A stretch of 8,374 nucleotides of DNA from an uncultured Bordetella sp. (GCA_937881145.1 CALGFL010000404.1:1-8374); one strand, 5' to 3'. Positions 1 to 6,343 are shown, counted from the first letter of the stretch. Numbers and translations are program-made. Notes: a model not told the origin generated them from the sequence alone.

Positions 1-2
1 CG

Positions 3-620
3 CACGCCGTCATCTGGCTGCATGGCCTGGGCGCCGACGCCAACGACTTCGCCCCCATCGTCCCCGAAGTCGCGCGAGGTCTAAAGCACGCCACGCGCTT
101 TGTCTTCCCCAACGCCCCCGCACAGCCCATCACCATCAACGGCGGCATGGTCATGCCAGCCTGGTACGACATCCTGGTCATGGACCTGGTGCGTCGCGAA
201 GACGCCGCCGGCATCCGCGCCAGCGAACAAGCCCTGCGCACCCTCATCGCCCGCGAAAACACGCGCGGCATTCCCACCTCGAACATCGTGCTCGCCGGCT
301 TCTCGCAAGGCTGCGCCATGACCCTGCACACCGGCCTGCGCCTGCCGGAAAAACTGGCCGGCATGATGGGCCTGTCGGGTTACCTGCCGCTTCTCGATCT
401 GGCCGATGCCGAACGTCAGCCCGCCAACGCGCGCACCCCCATCTTCCTGGCCCACGGCGTCTTCGATCCGGTGGTCGCCCTGCCTCGCGCCGAAGCCTCG
501 CGCATGAAACTGGAAGCGCTGGGCTACGACGTGCGCTGGCACACTTACCCCATGCCGCACGCGGTCTGCCCGCAGGAAATCGGCGACATCCGCGATTTCC
601 TGCAAACCGTCATCGTTTGA
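3..620 (+). CDS. Alpha/beta-hydrolase carboxylesterase (phospholipase/carboxylesterase family), 5' end missing
   Basis: The 3' part of a serine hydrolase; 205 residues are visible and the start codon lies left of the window. Family members are usually about 220 residues, so probably only some 15-20 are missing. The visible protein opens with the LHGLGAD oxyanion-hole motif. The nucleophile elbow GFSQG follows, with Ser encoded at 303-305, then an Asp in VFDPVV (465-467) and a His in MPHAVCP (558-560). Together these form the Ser-Asp-His triad in the order typical of this family, which includes bacterial esterases and acyl-protein thioesterases. No signal peptide can be judged because the N-terminus is absent. 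Such enzymes hydrolyse short-chain carboxylic esters in the cytoplasm; the substrate here is unknown. The last 11 bases overlap the end of the convergent acetyltransferase gene. The family call is firm; the physiological role is not. Confidence 0.93.
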   Translation, partial: HAVIWLHGLGADANDFAPIVPEVARGLKHATRFVFPNAPAQPITINGGMVMPAWYDILVMDLVRREDAAGIRASEQALRTLIARENTRGIPTSNIVLAGFSQGCAMTLHTGLRLPEKLAGMMGLSGYLPLLDLADAERQPANARTPIFLAHGVFDPVVALPRAEASRMKLEALGYDVRWHTYPMPHAVCPQEIGDIRDFLQTVIV

Positions 621-3093
621 TATCGCTCGATCCGGCGGCCGGCGATCCGGCGGCCGGCGAACCGGCGGCCGGCTTCAAATCCATCCAGACTCTGCGCATG
701 GTCGGATCTTCCGGGTCGGCCTCGTTGACAAGCCCCAGGCGCGTCATCAGCGTCAGCATGGGCCGGTTGGTCGACAGGATCAGGCCTTCGATGTATTCCA
801 GGCCCTGATCCCGGGCCTCGGCGATCAGGGCCTGCATCAATTGCCCGCCCAGATGCCGCTTTTGCCAATCGTCGCCGATCACCAGCGCGTACTCTGCACC
901 GCGCCCGTCGGGATTGCGCAGGTAGTGCGCGAAACCGATGATGACCTCGCGCGGATGGCCGCGATGCTCCGGATTGGGCACCAGCGTGCACGCCACCAGC
1001 GCCAGCTCGCGGTGATAGTCGATCTGGGTGTAGCGCGTCAGCATGCGCGGCGTCAGTTCGCGCAGCATGGACACAAAGCGCATATAACGCGAGCGCTCCG
1101 ACAGCCCGCGGATGAAGACCTGAAGCGATTCGCCGTCCTCGGGGCGTATGGGCCGGATGACCCAGGGCGTGCCGTCTTCCATGCGCCGCACCTGCACCAG
1201 CCGCGTGGGGTACGGGTGGATGGCCATGTGCGGATAGCCGCTCAGCTGCGGCGATCCGGCCGCCTCGCGCGTGATCCGCATGCGCACACCGGCCGCACGC
1301 AGATGCGTCGCGCCGATATAGAGCGGATCGATCGCCAGCATCTCGACGTCAGGCAGCTCGCAGACCAGCTCGGAGATCTGCACCAGCGCATGCTGCAGGC
1401 TTTCGGTGACGCTGGCGTCCACGTCGGGGCCGATCACGCTGCGCCACAGTCGGCTGCGCTCCAGCAGCTGGCGCGCCAGATAGCCGTTGAGCGGCGGCAG
1501 TTCCATGCTGCCGCCCCAGCCCGGCAGATCGGCTTGCGGGCCGCTTGCGCCAAAACGCACCACGGGTCCTAGCCGGCTGTCGCGCAACACGCGCACCGAC
1601 ACGGGGCGCGTGTCCGGCTCGGCGCGCGCGGCCTCTTCAGGCAAAACCGATAGCGGCACCTGGAAGGCATCCAGCAACGCCTGCGCCTGGGCCGCGCTCA
1701 ATTCGAACCGGCCTTCCTGCCTGGCAAGGGCGATCACGGCGCGCGCGCCGGCGATATCGGGCGGCAGCGCCGTGGATTCCAAGGGCTGGGTCTGTTGCAG
1801 CAACTGCTGGTTGTAGTTGTAGGAGACCAGCACGCCGAAGGCATCCATCGCCGTCTCGGGCGTGCGAAAGGCCGGCGTGCCGGCGTCGTCGAGCATGCGC
1901 CGCAAAGGCCGCATGGCGGCGTCGCCCATGAGGCAGGTGATCACCGGCTTGCGCGCCTTGGGCGCGATTTTCGCCAGGTGCTCGACCACCGCGTGCATGT
2001 CGGTCAGAGGATCCGGAGCCAGCAGCGCCAGCACGCCGTCCACGCCGGCATCGGCCAGCAGGCCGTCGAGCATGCCCTGGATGCGCTCGGGCGTCAGCGG
2101 CGCATAGCTGATGACGGGGTTGTCCACGGCTGCGCCGGGCTCGAGCATGGCCTGCAAGGCGCGGCGCGTGCCGGGCTCGAGCCCGGCGGGCGTGGTGGAG
2201 CCGTCCACGCCGACCAGGTCCATGGCCAGCTGCGGCGGACCGTTGCCGTTGGACAGCACGGCCACGCGCCCGCCTTTCGGGCGGCGCACGTGGCCCAGCA
2301 CCTTCATCGCCGAGAACAACTGCATGAAATAGCGCACGCGCACCGCGCCGGCGCGCCGCAGCGCCGCGTTGAACACGGCATCGCCGTGGCCGGCCTTGAG
2401 CACGATGACCGGCTTGACGCTGGCCGCGGCGCGCAAGGCGCTCATGAATTCGCGCGCGGGACCGGCTTTTTCCAGATACAGCACGATGCTGTCGCTGCGC
2501 GCATCGCCGGCCAGGAAGTCCAGCGTCTGCGACAGATCGACCCCGGCCTCGCCGCCGAGCGACACCACCGTGGAAAAACCGATGTGGGCGTCTTCGGCCC
2601 AATCCATGACGGCGGCGGCGATCGAACGCGACTGCGACACCAGCGCCACGCGCCCGGGCAAAGCCAGCGTCGGGTACTGGCTGAGGTTGAGCCAGCTGTG
2701 CGGCCGCTGCACGCCGAAAGAATGCGGGCCGAGCAGCGCGCAATCGTGCTGTCTGGCCCACGCTGCGCACAGCGTGCGCGTCTCGGCGGGATGCGAATCG
2801 GGAAGTTCGTGAGGCAGGACGATGGCGCTACGCGGCGCCAGCGCGGCCAGGCGCCGCAGCGTCTCGGGCAACGCCATGGGCGCGACGCAGACCAGGGCCA
2901 GGTCGGGCCGCCCGCCCGGCGCCAGGCCCTGGCACGACGCGGGCAGCACCGGCACATGGCTGAACGCGCAGGTCGCGACCGTGGTGCGCGCACGCAGTTC
3001 GGCCAGCAGCACGGCCAGGACGGGCAGGTCGCGGTCGGCCGCGACGACCAGGGAATCCGGCTCGAACAGGGGGGCGAGAGCGTGTCGCAGCAT
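610..3093 (-). CDS. Pat-like protein: degenerate NDP-forming acyl-CoA synthetase body fused to a GNAT acetyltransferase
   Basis: A protein of 827 residues with the architecture of Pat/YfiQ protein lysine acetyltransferases, which acetylate and silence enzymes such as acetyl-CoA synthetase. Residues 1-130 resemble the CoA-binding domain (GPHSFG near 122). Residues 145-430 resemble the succinyl-CoA-ligase-like domains (LVSQSRS 151-157). Residues 460-608 are a shortened ATP-grasp remnant (ELPPLN, LAIDPL). Residues 640-807 are the GNAT domain, with AEYALVIGDDWQ and motif A QKRHLGG (744-750). The family is usually near 890 residues. Here the Gly-rich CoA loop, the SHTG phosphohistidine loop and the ATP-grasp Lys segment seem absent, so synthetase activity is unlikely. 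The C-terminus is a PAAGS triplet repeat. An ATG at 3171 is in frame, but a promoter-like pair lies inside the first 26 codons and homology begins at MLRHALAPLF, so I start at 3093; no good Shine-Dalgarno is seen there. Family call firm, activity inferred. Confidence 0.88.
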   Translation of the reverse strand: MLRHALAPLFEPDSLVVAADRDLPVLAVLLAELRARTTVATCAFSHVPVLPASCQGLAPGGRPDLALVCVAPMALPETLRRLAALAPRSAIVLPHELPDSHPAETRTLCAAWARQHDCALLGPHSFGVQRPHSWLNLSQYPTLALPGRVALVSQSRSIAAAVMDWAEDAHIGFSTVVSLGGEAGVDLSQTLDFLAGDARSDSIVLYLEKAGPAREFMSALRAAASVKPVIVLKAGHGDAVFNAALRRAGAVRVRYFMQLFSAMKVLGHVRRPKGGRVAVLSNGNGPPQLAMDLVGVDGSTTPAGLEPGTRRALQAMLEPGAAVDNPVISYAPLTPERIQGMLDGLLADAGVDGVLALLAPDPLTDMHAVVEHLAKIAPKARKPVITCLMGDAAMRPLRRMLDDAGTPAFRTPETAMDAFGVLVSYNYNQQLLQQTQPLESTALPPDIAGARAVIALARQEGRFELSAAQAQALLDAFQVPLSVLPEEAARAEPDTRPVSVRVLRDSRLGPVVRFGASGPQADLPGWGGSMELPPLNGYLARQLLERSRLWRSVIGPDVDASVTESLQHALVQISELVCELPDVEMLAIDPLYIGATHLRAAGVRMRITREAAGSPQLSGYPHMAIHPYPTRLVQVRRMEDGTPWVIRPIRPEDGESLQVFIRGLSERSRYMRFVSMLRELTPRMLTRYTQIDYHRELALVACTLVPNPEHRGHPREVIIGFAHYLRNPDGRGAEYALVIGDDWQKRHLGGQLMQALIAEARDQGLEYIEGLILSTNRPMLTLMTRLGLVNEADPEDPTMRRVWMDLKPAAGSPAAGSPAAGSSDIKR
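629..673. repeat. Three tandem copies of a 15-bp unit inside the acetyltransferase 3' end
   Basis: The unit GATCCGGCGGCCGGC occurs at 629-643 and 644-658, and a third copy with one change (GAACCGGCGGCCGGC) at 659-673. On the minus strand it encodes PAAGS three times, just before the final SDIKR. Because 15 is a multiple of 3, gain or loss of a unit would keep the reading frame and only lengthen or shorten a flexible tail after the GNAT domain. Confidence 0.95.
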
Positions 3094-3120
3094 GGCGGCG
3101 CAAAAGTGCAGACGGCACTC

Positions 3121-3154
3121 ATCTAAAATAGGGCAGATCCATTCATCGTAACAA
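3121..3154. promoter_or_regulatory. Candidate divergent promoters with superimposed -10 boxes
   Basis: Reading leftward, TTGTTA (3154-3149) and TATTTT (3130-3125) are separated by 18 bases. This is a plausible sigma-70 pair that would start transcription near 3118, about 25 bases before the acetyltransferase ATG at 3093. Reading rightward, TAAAAT (3124-3129) matches the -10 consensus at five of six positions and could serve gltX, although no convincing -35 is seen 16-18 bases before it. The two -10 boxes share five base pairs. This is the only AT-rich patch in the 126-base gap between the two genes. The call rests on consensus matching only. Confidence 0.45.
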
Positions 3155-3175
3155 GACCGCGCCCCGTCCACCTAC

Positions 3176-3200
3176 GGCCGCGCGTCCGCTCGTTGCGGCC
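3176..3200 (+). other. Inverted repeat in the gltX leader
   Basis: GGCCGC (3176-3181) pairs perfectly with GCGGCC (3195-3200) across a 13-base loop, ending 19 bases before the gltX start codon. It could fold as a hairpin in the 5' leader. No purine-rich Shine-Dalgarno lies between it and the ATG. In DNA this GC-rich a 6-bp stem is not rare, so a function is uncertain. Confidence 0.3.
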
Positions 3201-3219
3201 CCTTTACTGCCGCCCCGCC

Positions 3220-4626
3220 ATGACCCAGCAAACGCCTTCTGTCGTCCGTACCCGCTTCGCACCCTCGCCCACCGGCTTCCTGCATCTGGGCGGCGCGCGC
3301 ACCGCGCTGTTCTCCTGGGCCTATGCCCGCCATCATCAAGGCGTCTTCGTGCTGCGCATCGAAGACACCGACGTGGAGCGCTCCAGCCAGCAAGCCGTGG
3401 ACGCCATCATCGACAGCATGGCCTGGCTGGGCATGCAGCCCGACGAAGGCCCCTTCTATCAAATGCAGCGCATGGACCGCTACCGCGAGGTGCTGGCCGG
3501 CATGCTGCAGGCCGGCACGGCCTACCATTGCTACAGCTCTCCCGAAGAAGTCGAGGCCATGCGCGAAGCCGCCCGCGCCCGCGGCGACAAGCCGCGCTAC
3601 GACGGCACCTGGCGCCCGGAACCGGGCAAGACGCTCGCGCCCATCCCCGAAGGCCGCAAGCCGGTGATCCGCTTCAAGAACCCGCAAGGCGGCGCGACCA
3701 CGTGGGTCGATCTCATCAAGGGCCCCATCAGTTTCGACAACACCGAGCTCGACGACCTCATCATCGCGCGGCCCGACGGCACGCCCACCTACAACTTCTG
3801 CGTGGTGGTCGACGACATGGACATGGCCATCACCCACGTGCTGCGCGGCGACGATCACGTCAACAACACGCCGCGCCAGATCAACATCCTGCGCGCGCTG
3901 GGCGCCACGCTGCCCCAATACGGCCACGTGCCCATGATCCTCGGCCCCGACGGGCAGAAGCTGTCCAAGCGTCATGGCGCGGTCAATGTCATGGAGTACG
4001 ACAAAGAAGGCTATCTGCCCGAGGCCATGGTCAATTACCTGGCCCGCCTGGGCTGGAGCCACGGCGACGACGAGCTCTTCACCCGCGAGCAGCTGGTGCA
4101 GTGGTTCGACGCCGACCATCTGTCCAAGTCCGCCTCGCAGTGGGATCCGAAGAAGCTCAACTGGGTCAACGCGCATTACATCAAGCAGATGCCCGAGGCC
4201 GAACTGGCCGAGCGCGTCGCGCCGCGCATCGTCGCGCGCGGCGGCGATCCGCGAGCCGTGGATCTGCCCGCCGCCTTGGCCCTGCTGAAAGACCGCGCCG
4301 AAACGCTGGAGCAGTTGGCCGAAGGCGCCATGCTCTTCTGCGGTCCGTATCGGAGCGCGCCCACCGAGCTGGCCGAACAGCATCTGACGCCCGCCGCGCG
4401 TGAAGCGCTCGCTGCCTTCGCCTCGCAGGCGCAAGGCGCCGAATGGACCAAGGAAGGCATCGCCGCCCTCATCAAGGCCGTGCTGGCCGAGCGCGGCCTG
4501 AAGATGCCGCAGTTGGCCATCCCGCTGCGCGTTGCCGTCACCGGCCGCGCCCAGACGCCGGCGGTCGACGCCGTGCTGGCGCTGCTGGGCAAGGAAACCG
4601 TGCTCGCGCGCCTGAGCGCGCTCTGA
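3220..4626 (+). CDS. gltX: Glutamyl-tRNA synthetase, class I, non-zinc type
   Basis: This enzyme joins glutamate to tRNA(Glu) using ATP in the cytoplasm. At 468 residues it matches the usual length (about 470 in E. coli). Residues 13-30 hold [18 protein letters not shown] with the HIGH-type signature HLGG (22-25). The KMSKS-type loop is KLSKR (247-251), followed by [25 protein letters not shown] and [12 protein letters not shown] are the expected active-site blocks, and PLRVAVTG lies in the C-terminal anticodon-binding part. Of the four zinc ligands known in the E. coli enzyme, only the first Cys (C104) is kept; the others align with S106, W131 and P133, so no zinc should bind. I start at the ATG because family similarity begins there; an in-frame TTG at 3193 is less likely. 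No Shine-Dalgarno is evident. The gene is complete and convergent with the hemerythrin-like gene. Confidence 0.97.
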   Translation: MTQQTPSVVRTRFAPSPTGFLHLGGARTALFSWAYARHHQGVFVLRIEDTDVERSSQQAVDAIIDSMAWLGMQPDEGPFYQMQRMDRYREVLAGMLQAGTAYHCYSSPEEVEAMREAARARGDKPRYDGTWRPEPGKTLAPIPEGRKPVIRFKNPQGGATTWVDLIKGPISFDNTELDDLIIARPDGTPTYNFCVVVDDMDMAITHVLRGDDHVNNTPRQINILRALGATLPQYGHVPMILGPDGQKLSKRHGAVNVMEYDKEGYLPEAMVNYLARLGWSHGDDELFTREQLVQWFDADHLSKSASQWDPKKLNWVNAHYIKQMPEAELAERVAPRIVARGGDPRAVDLPAALALLKDRAETLEQLAEGAMLFCGPYRSAPTELAEQHLTPAAREALAAFASQAQGAEWTKEGIAALIKAVLAERGLKMPQLAIPLRVAVTGRAQTPAVDAVLALLGKETVLARLSAL

Positions 4627-4640
4627 TCCGATCGAACGGC

Positions 4641-4657
4641 GCCGCCGACGAAGCGGC
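4641..4657. terminator. Weak stem-loop between convergent gltX and hemerythrin-like genes
   Basis: GCCGC (4641-4645) and GCGGC (4653-4657) can pair across a 7-base loop in the 38-base gap between two convergent stop codons. The position suits a shared terminator. The stem is only 5 bp and no T-run follows on either strand, so this is a tentative call. Confidence 0.22.
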
Positions 4658-4664
4658 TACGGGA

Positions 4665-5075
4665 CTACAACCGCTCCACCGTCGGATAGAACTCGCGGTT
4701 CTCGCGCTGTATGCGTTCGTAGACGCCGCGCAATACCGTGTTGGCTTCGGCGCGAAAGCCCTCGGGCTCTTTCGCCAGGTGCGCCGCGTCGCTCCATTGC
4801 CGCGCAAAATTGATGAATTTGAAGGCAATGCCCTGCATCTCTTGCTGGTAGCGCGCGCTCATCGCGGCCACCCCTTGATTGCCGCTTTGCGCGAGCGTGG
4901 GGTACAGGATCCGGTCTTCCACGGCCAGATGCTGGGTCACGAGGCGCGACAGCGCGCCCAGCTCCTGGGCGATGTCGCGGGCATGTTCCTTGACCCCCGA
5001 GCGGGCAAGGTTGCGCAATGAATCGATGCCGGCAACGATCTTGACGTGATGAACTTTGAAGCGGTCGATATCCAT
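4665..5075 (-). CDS. Hemerythrin-like (HHE-type) cytoplasmic protein
   Basis: A protein of 136 residues, largely helical in character, resembling the hemerythrin/HHE cation-binding family of four-helix proteins that hold a di-iron centre for oxygen, NO or redox sensing and iron handling. Visible features are an early HHVKI (H9, H10), a second-helix block HLAVEDRILYP (H49, E53) and a similar C-terminal block ending RENREFYP. At the places where the third and fourth helices usually supply histidines I read M80 (in QQEMQGI) and R121 (in ERIQRENREFYP). The ligand set therefore looks incomplete, although this by-eye alignment is uncertain. There is no signal peptide or membrane segment. The ATG at 5075 is chosen because GGGAG lies 6 bases upstream; an in-frame ATG at 5195 would add 40 residues unlike the family. 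The gene lies 116 bases downstream of the lipoprotein gene on the same strand. Confidence 0.82.
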   Translation of the reverse strand: MDIDRFKVHHVKIVAGIDSLRNLARSGVKEHARDIAQELGALSRLVTQHLAVEDRILYPTLAQSGNQGVAAMSARYQQEMQGIAFKFINFARQWSDAAHLAKEPEGFRAEANTVLRGVYERIQRENREFYPTVERL

Positions 5076-5081
5076 TGCGTA

Positions 5082-5086
5082 CTCCC
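5082..5086 (-). promoter_or_regulatory. Shine-Dalgarno site deciding the hemerythrin-like start
   Basis: On the minus strand GGGAG is followed by six bases and then the ATG at 5075. It is the best ribosome-binding site in the window and fixes the start at MDIDRFKVHH rather than at the longer in-frame ATG. Confidence 0.75.
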
Positions 5087-5191
5087 GATTGATGATGGGA
5101 ACAAAGTAAATCTTTTCTGCGATCCATGATCGATATACCGTGCCGCGTGCGTGGGCAATCGCGCCTTGCAGGCCGCACCTAGCCGGCCGCG

Positions 5192-5695
5192 TCAATCCGG
5201 CAATTGATAGCCGGTCGGCATGCGCCGCTCGACCAGCGTGCGGCCATCGCCCAGGCTGCGCAGGATCAGCTGGTTGCGGTTCTTCTTTTCGACGCGATAA
5301 CGGTTGGTGTAGATCGGATCGGCGGTGTCGACGTCTTCGCCATGGGACGCCGTGGTCTGCATGGTGAGAATGCCGTCGACCACCTGCCAGCAGCCCGTCT
5401 CGTCCAGGGCCGGGCGCACTCGCCGGCCGAACCGCAGTTGCGACGTGTAGCTCATGTGACCGTCGGCAGAGAACACCTTCAGGGATCGATAGTCGCCCGC
5501 CACGCCCTTAGGCCGGGACGTCGAATACCAGGTGCCGATCATCGGATCGCCCGGCTGGGCCGGGACGCACACCACGGCGGGGGGCTGGGGCGGGGCCTCG
5601 GCCACCGCGGGGGGATTGTTCCTGGCGCAACCTGCCAGAACTGCAAGCGCGGCGCACGCCGCGCCGGCCATCGATACAGAAGACGAACGACGCAT
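5192..5695 (-). CDS. Putative outer-membrane lipoprotein of unknown function
   Basis: A protein of 167 residues. It begins MRRSSS, followed by a hydrophobic stretch (residues 9-21) and a lipobox LAGC (20-23), so it should be exported, lipidated on C23 and cleaved there. The residue after Cys is Ala, which does not signal inner-membrane retention, so outer-membrane sorting is expected. A Pro/Ala-rich linker (24-51) leads to a compact domain opening MIGTWYS (52-58). The rest looks beta-rich, with repeated polar/hydrophobic alternation, CWQVVDGILTMQT (102-114) and RYRVEKKNRNQLILRS. Mature cysteines C43 and C102 could form a disulfide. The GTW start and alternating strands recall small lipocalin-like barrels, but I cannot assign a family. 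I prefer the ATG at 5695, which puts a normal signal sequence at the N-terminus; an in-frame ATG at 5749 would add 18 residues before it. The Shine-Dalgarno is weak (GGA, 3 bases before the ATG). Confidence 0.8.
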   Translation of the reverse strand: MRRSSSVSMAGAACAALAVLAGCARNNPPAVAEAPPQPPAVVCVPAQPGDPMIGTWYSTSRPKGVAGDYRSLKVFSADGHMSYTSQLRFGRRVRPALDETGCWQVVDGILTMQTTASHGEDVDTADPIYTNRYRVEKKNRNQLILRSLGDGRTLVERRMPTGYQLPD

Positions 5696-5703
5696 GATTC
5701 CAA

Positions 5704-5716
5704 GGGCCCGGGGCCC
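5704..5716. other. GC inverted repeat just upstream of the lipoprotein start
   Basis: Two GGGCCC palindromes (5704-5709 and 5711-5716) are separated by one G, eight bases before the preferred lipoprotein ATG. In the mRNA they could pair with each other and narrow access to the weak ribosome-binding region. This may be no more than GC composition. Confidence 0.3.
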
Positions 5717-5790
5717 GACAATCTCAAGCCGCACCCGACGGCGCGGCAACTCGACAACACTACCGCCACTCTAAAGATCGAGCCCCGCCA

Positions 5791-5835
5791 AGGCAATGAA
5801 ACGCCGCCGCGCCATGCATGGCGCGGCCCTTGCCT
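5791..5835 (-). terminator. Large stem-loop downstream of the Lrp/AsnC gene, candidate terminator
   Basis: A perfect 22-bp palindrome (5806-5827) has arms GCCGCGCCATG and CATGGCGCGGC. It is flanked by a second, outer pairing, AGGCAA (5791-5796) with TTGCCT (5830-5835). It begins 36 bases past the regulator's stop codon. Read on the minus strand, the inner stem is followed by GGCGTTTCATTG, a short and interrupted T-rich stretch. The site and stem strength fit termination of the regulator transcript before the lipoprotein gene; the poor T-run leaves other roles open, including a binding site for a dimeric DNA-binding protein. Confidence 0.5.
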
Positions 5836-5870
5836 GCGGCAATTGCACAACACTGACGGCCCGCGCGCGG

Positions 5871-6323
5871 CTACAAGGGCAGCCTGACCTCGTTCTTGAT
5901 CTCGCGCAGCGCCACGATGGTGCGGGTCTGGCGTATGCCCGGCAAGTTAAAGAGAAAGCGGTGCAGGAACTGGTCGTAGGCCTGCGGGCTTTCCACCAGG
6001 ATCTTGAGCAGAAAATCCGAATCGCCCGTGACGGCATAGCACTCGAGTATCTCGGGCGCATCGCGCACCGAGCGCTCGAAGTTCTCGACGGTGCTGGCGA
6101 TATGCCGCTCCAGGCTGATCTGCACGAACATGCAGCTTTGCAGGCCCACTTTGCTGCGATCGACGCGGGCGTGATAGCCCTGGATGACGCCGCCGGCCTC
6201 CAGGGCCTTGACCCGCCGCCACACCGGCGCGGTCGACAGCCCCACCTGCTCGGACAGTTGCTGGGCCGAAGCGCGTCCGTCCTGCTGCAGGGCGCGCAAG
6301 ATGCCGATATCGGTCTTATCCAT
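5871..6323 (-). CDS. Lrp/AsnC-family transcriptional regulator
   Basis: A complete 150-residue regulator of the usual family length. Residues 1-50 form the winged-helix DNA-binding part: DKTDIGILRALQQDGR opens the domain, and the helix-turn-helix runs through SAQQLSEQVGLSTAPVWRRV (19-38), followed by the typical ALEAGGVIQGY. Residues about 62-145 form the RAM domain that makes dimers to octamers and binds amino-acid effectors; the effector-loop motif is GDSDFLL (100-106). The ATG at 6323 opens directly on the family's normal N-terminus, with a weak GGA 8 bases upstream. The gene is divergent from the indolepyruvate ferredoxin oxidoreductase gene, and the shared gap carries a strong inverted repeat. 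It therefore probably autoregulates and controls the oxidoreductase in response to an amino acid, plausibly an aromatic or branched one. The family is certain; the effector and target are inferred. Confidence 0.95.
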   Translation of the reverse strand: MDKTDIGILRALQQDGRASAQQLSEQVGLSTAPVWRRVKALEAGGVIQGYHARVDRSKVGLQSCMFVQISLERHIASTVENFERSVRDAPEILECYAVTGDSDFLLKILVESPQAYDQFLHRFLFNLPGIRQTRTIVALREIKNEVRLPL

Positions 6324-6343
6324 TTTTATTCCAAAAAATTTCT

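Noticed and set aside
1795..3126. A 443-codon open frame on the plus strand opposite the acetyltransferase gene
   Set aside because: His/Arg/Gln/Gly-rich composition without recognisable motifs; it is the antisense shadow of a GC-rich gene whose own frame carries clear domains.
3172..4434. A 420-codon minus-strand frame opposite gltX
   Set aside because: Low-complexity His/Gly/Ala/Val-rich text with no motif; gltX on the other strand is unambiguous.
5120..5132. Inverted repeat CGATC-CAT-GATCG upstream of the hemerythrin-like gene, considered as an operator
   Set aside because: Only 5 bp per arm, does not extend outward and matches no site I know; an FNR-type TTGAT-N4-ATCAA box was looked for nearby and only one half (ATCAA) was present.
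5150..5191. GC stem (GGCCG with CGGCC) after the lipoprotein stop, considered as a terminator
   Set aside because: The stem is 5 bp with an 8-base loop and no T-run follows; indistinguishable from GC-rich background.
5196..5887. Plus-strand open frames crossing the lipoprotein gene and the palindrome region
   Set aside because: No domain or ribosome site, and composition typical of antisense frames; the minus-strand lipoprotein has a convincing signal peptide and lipobox.
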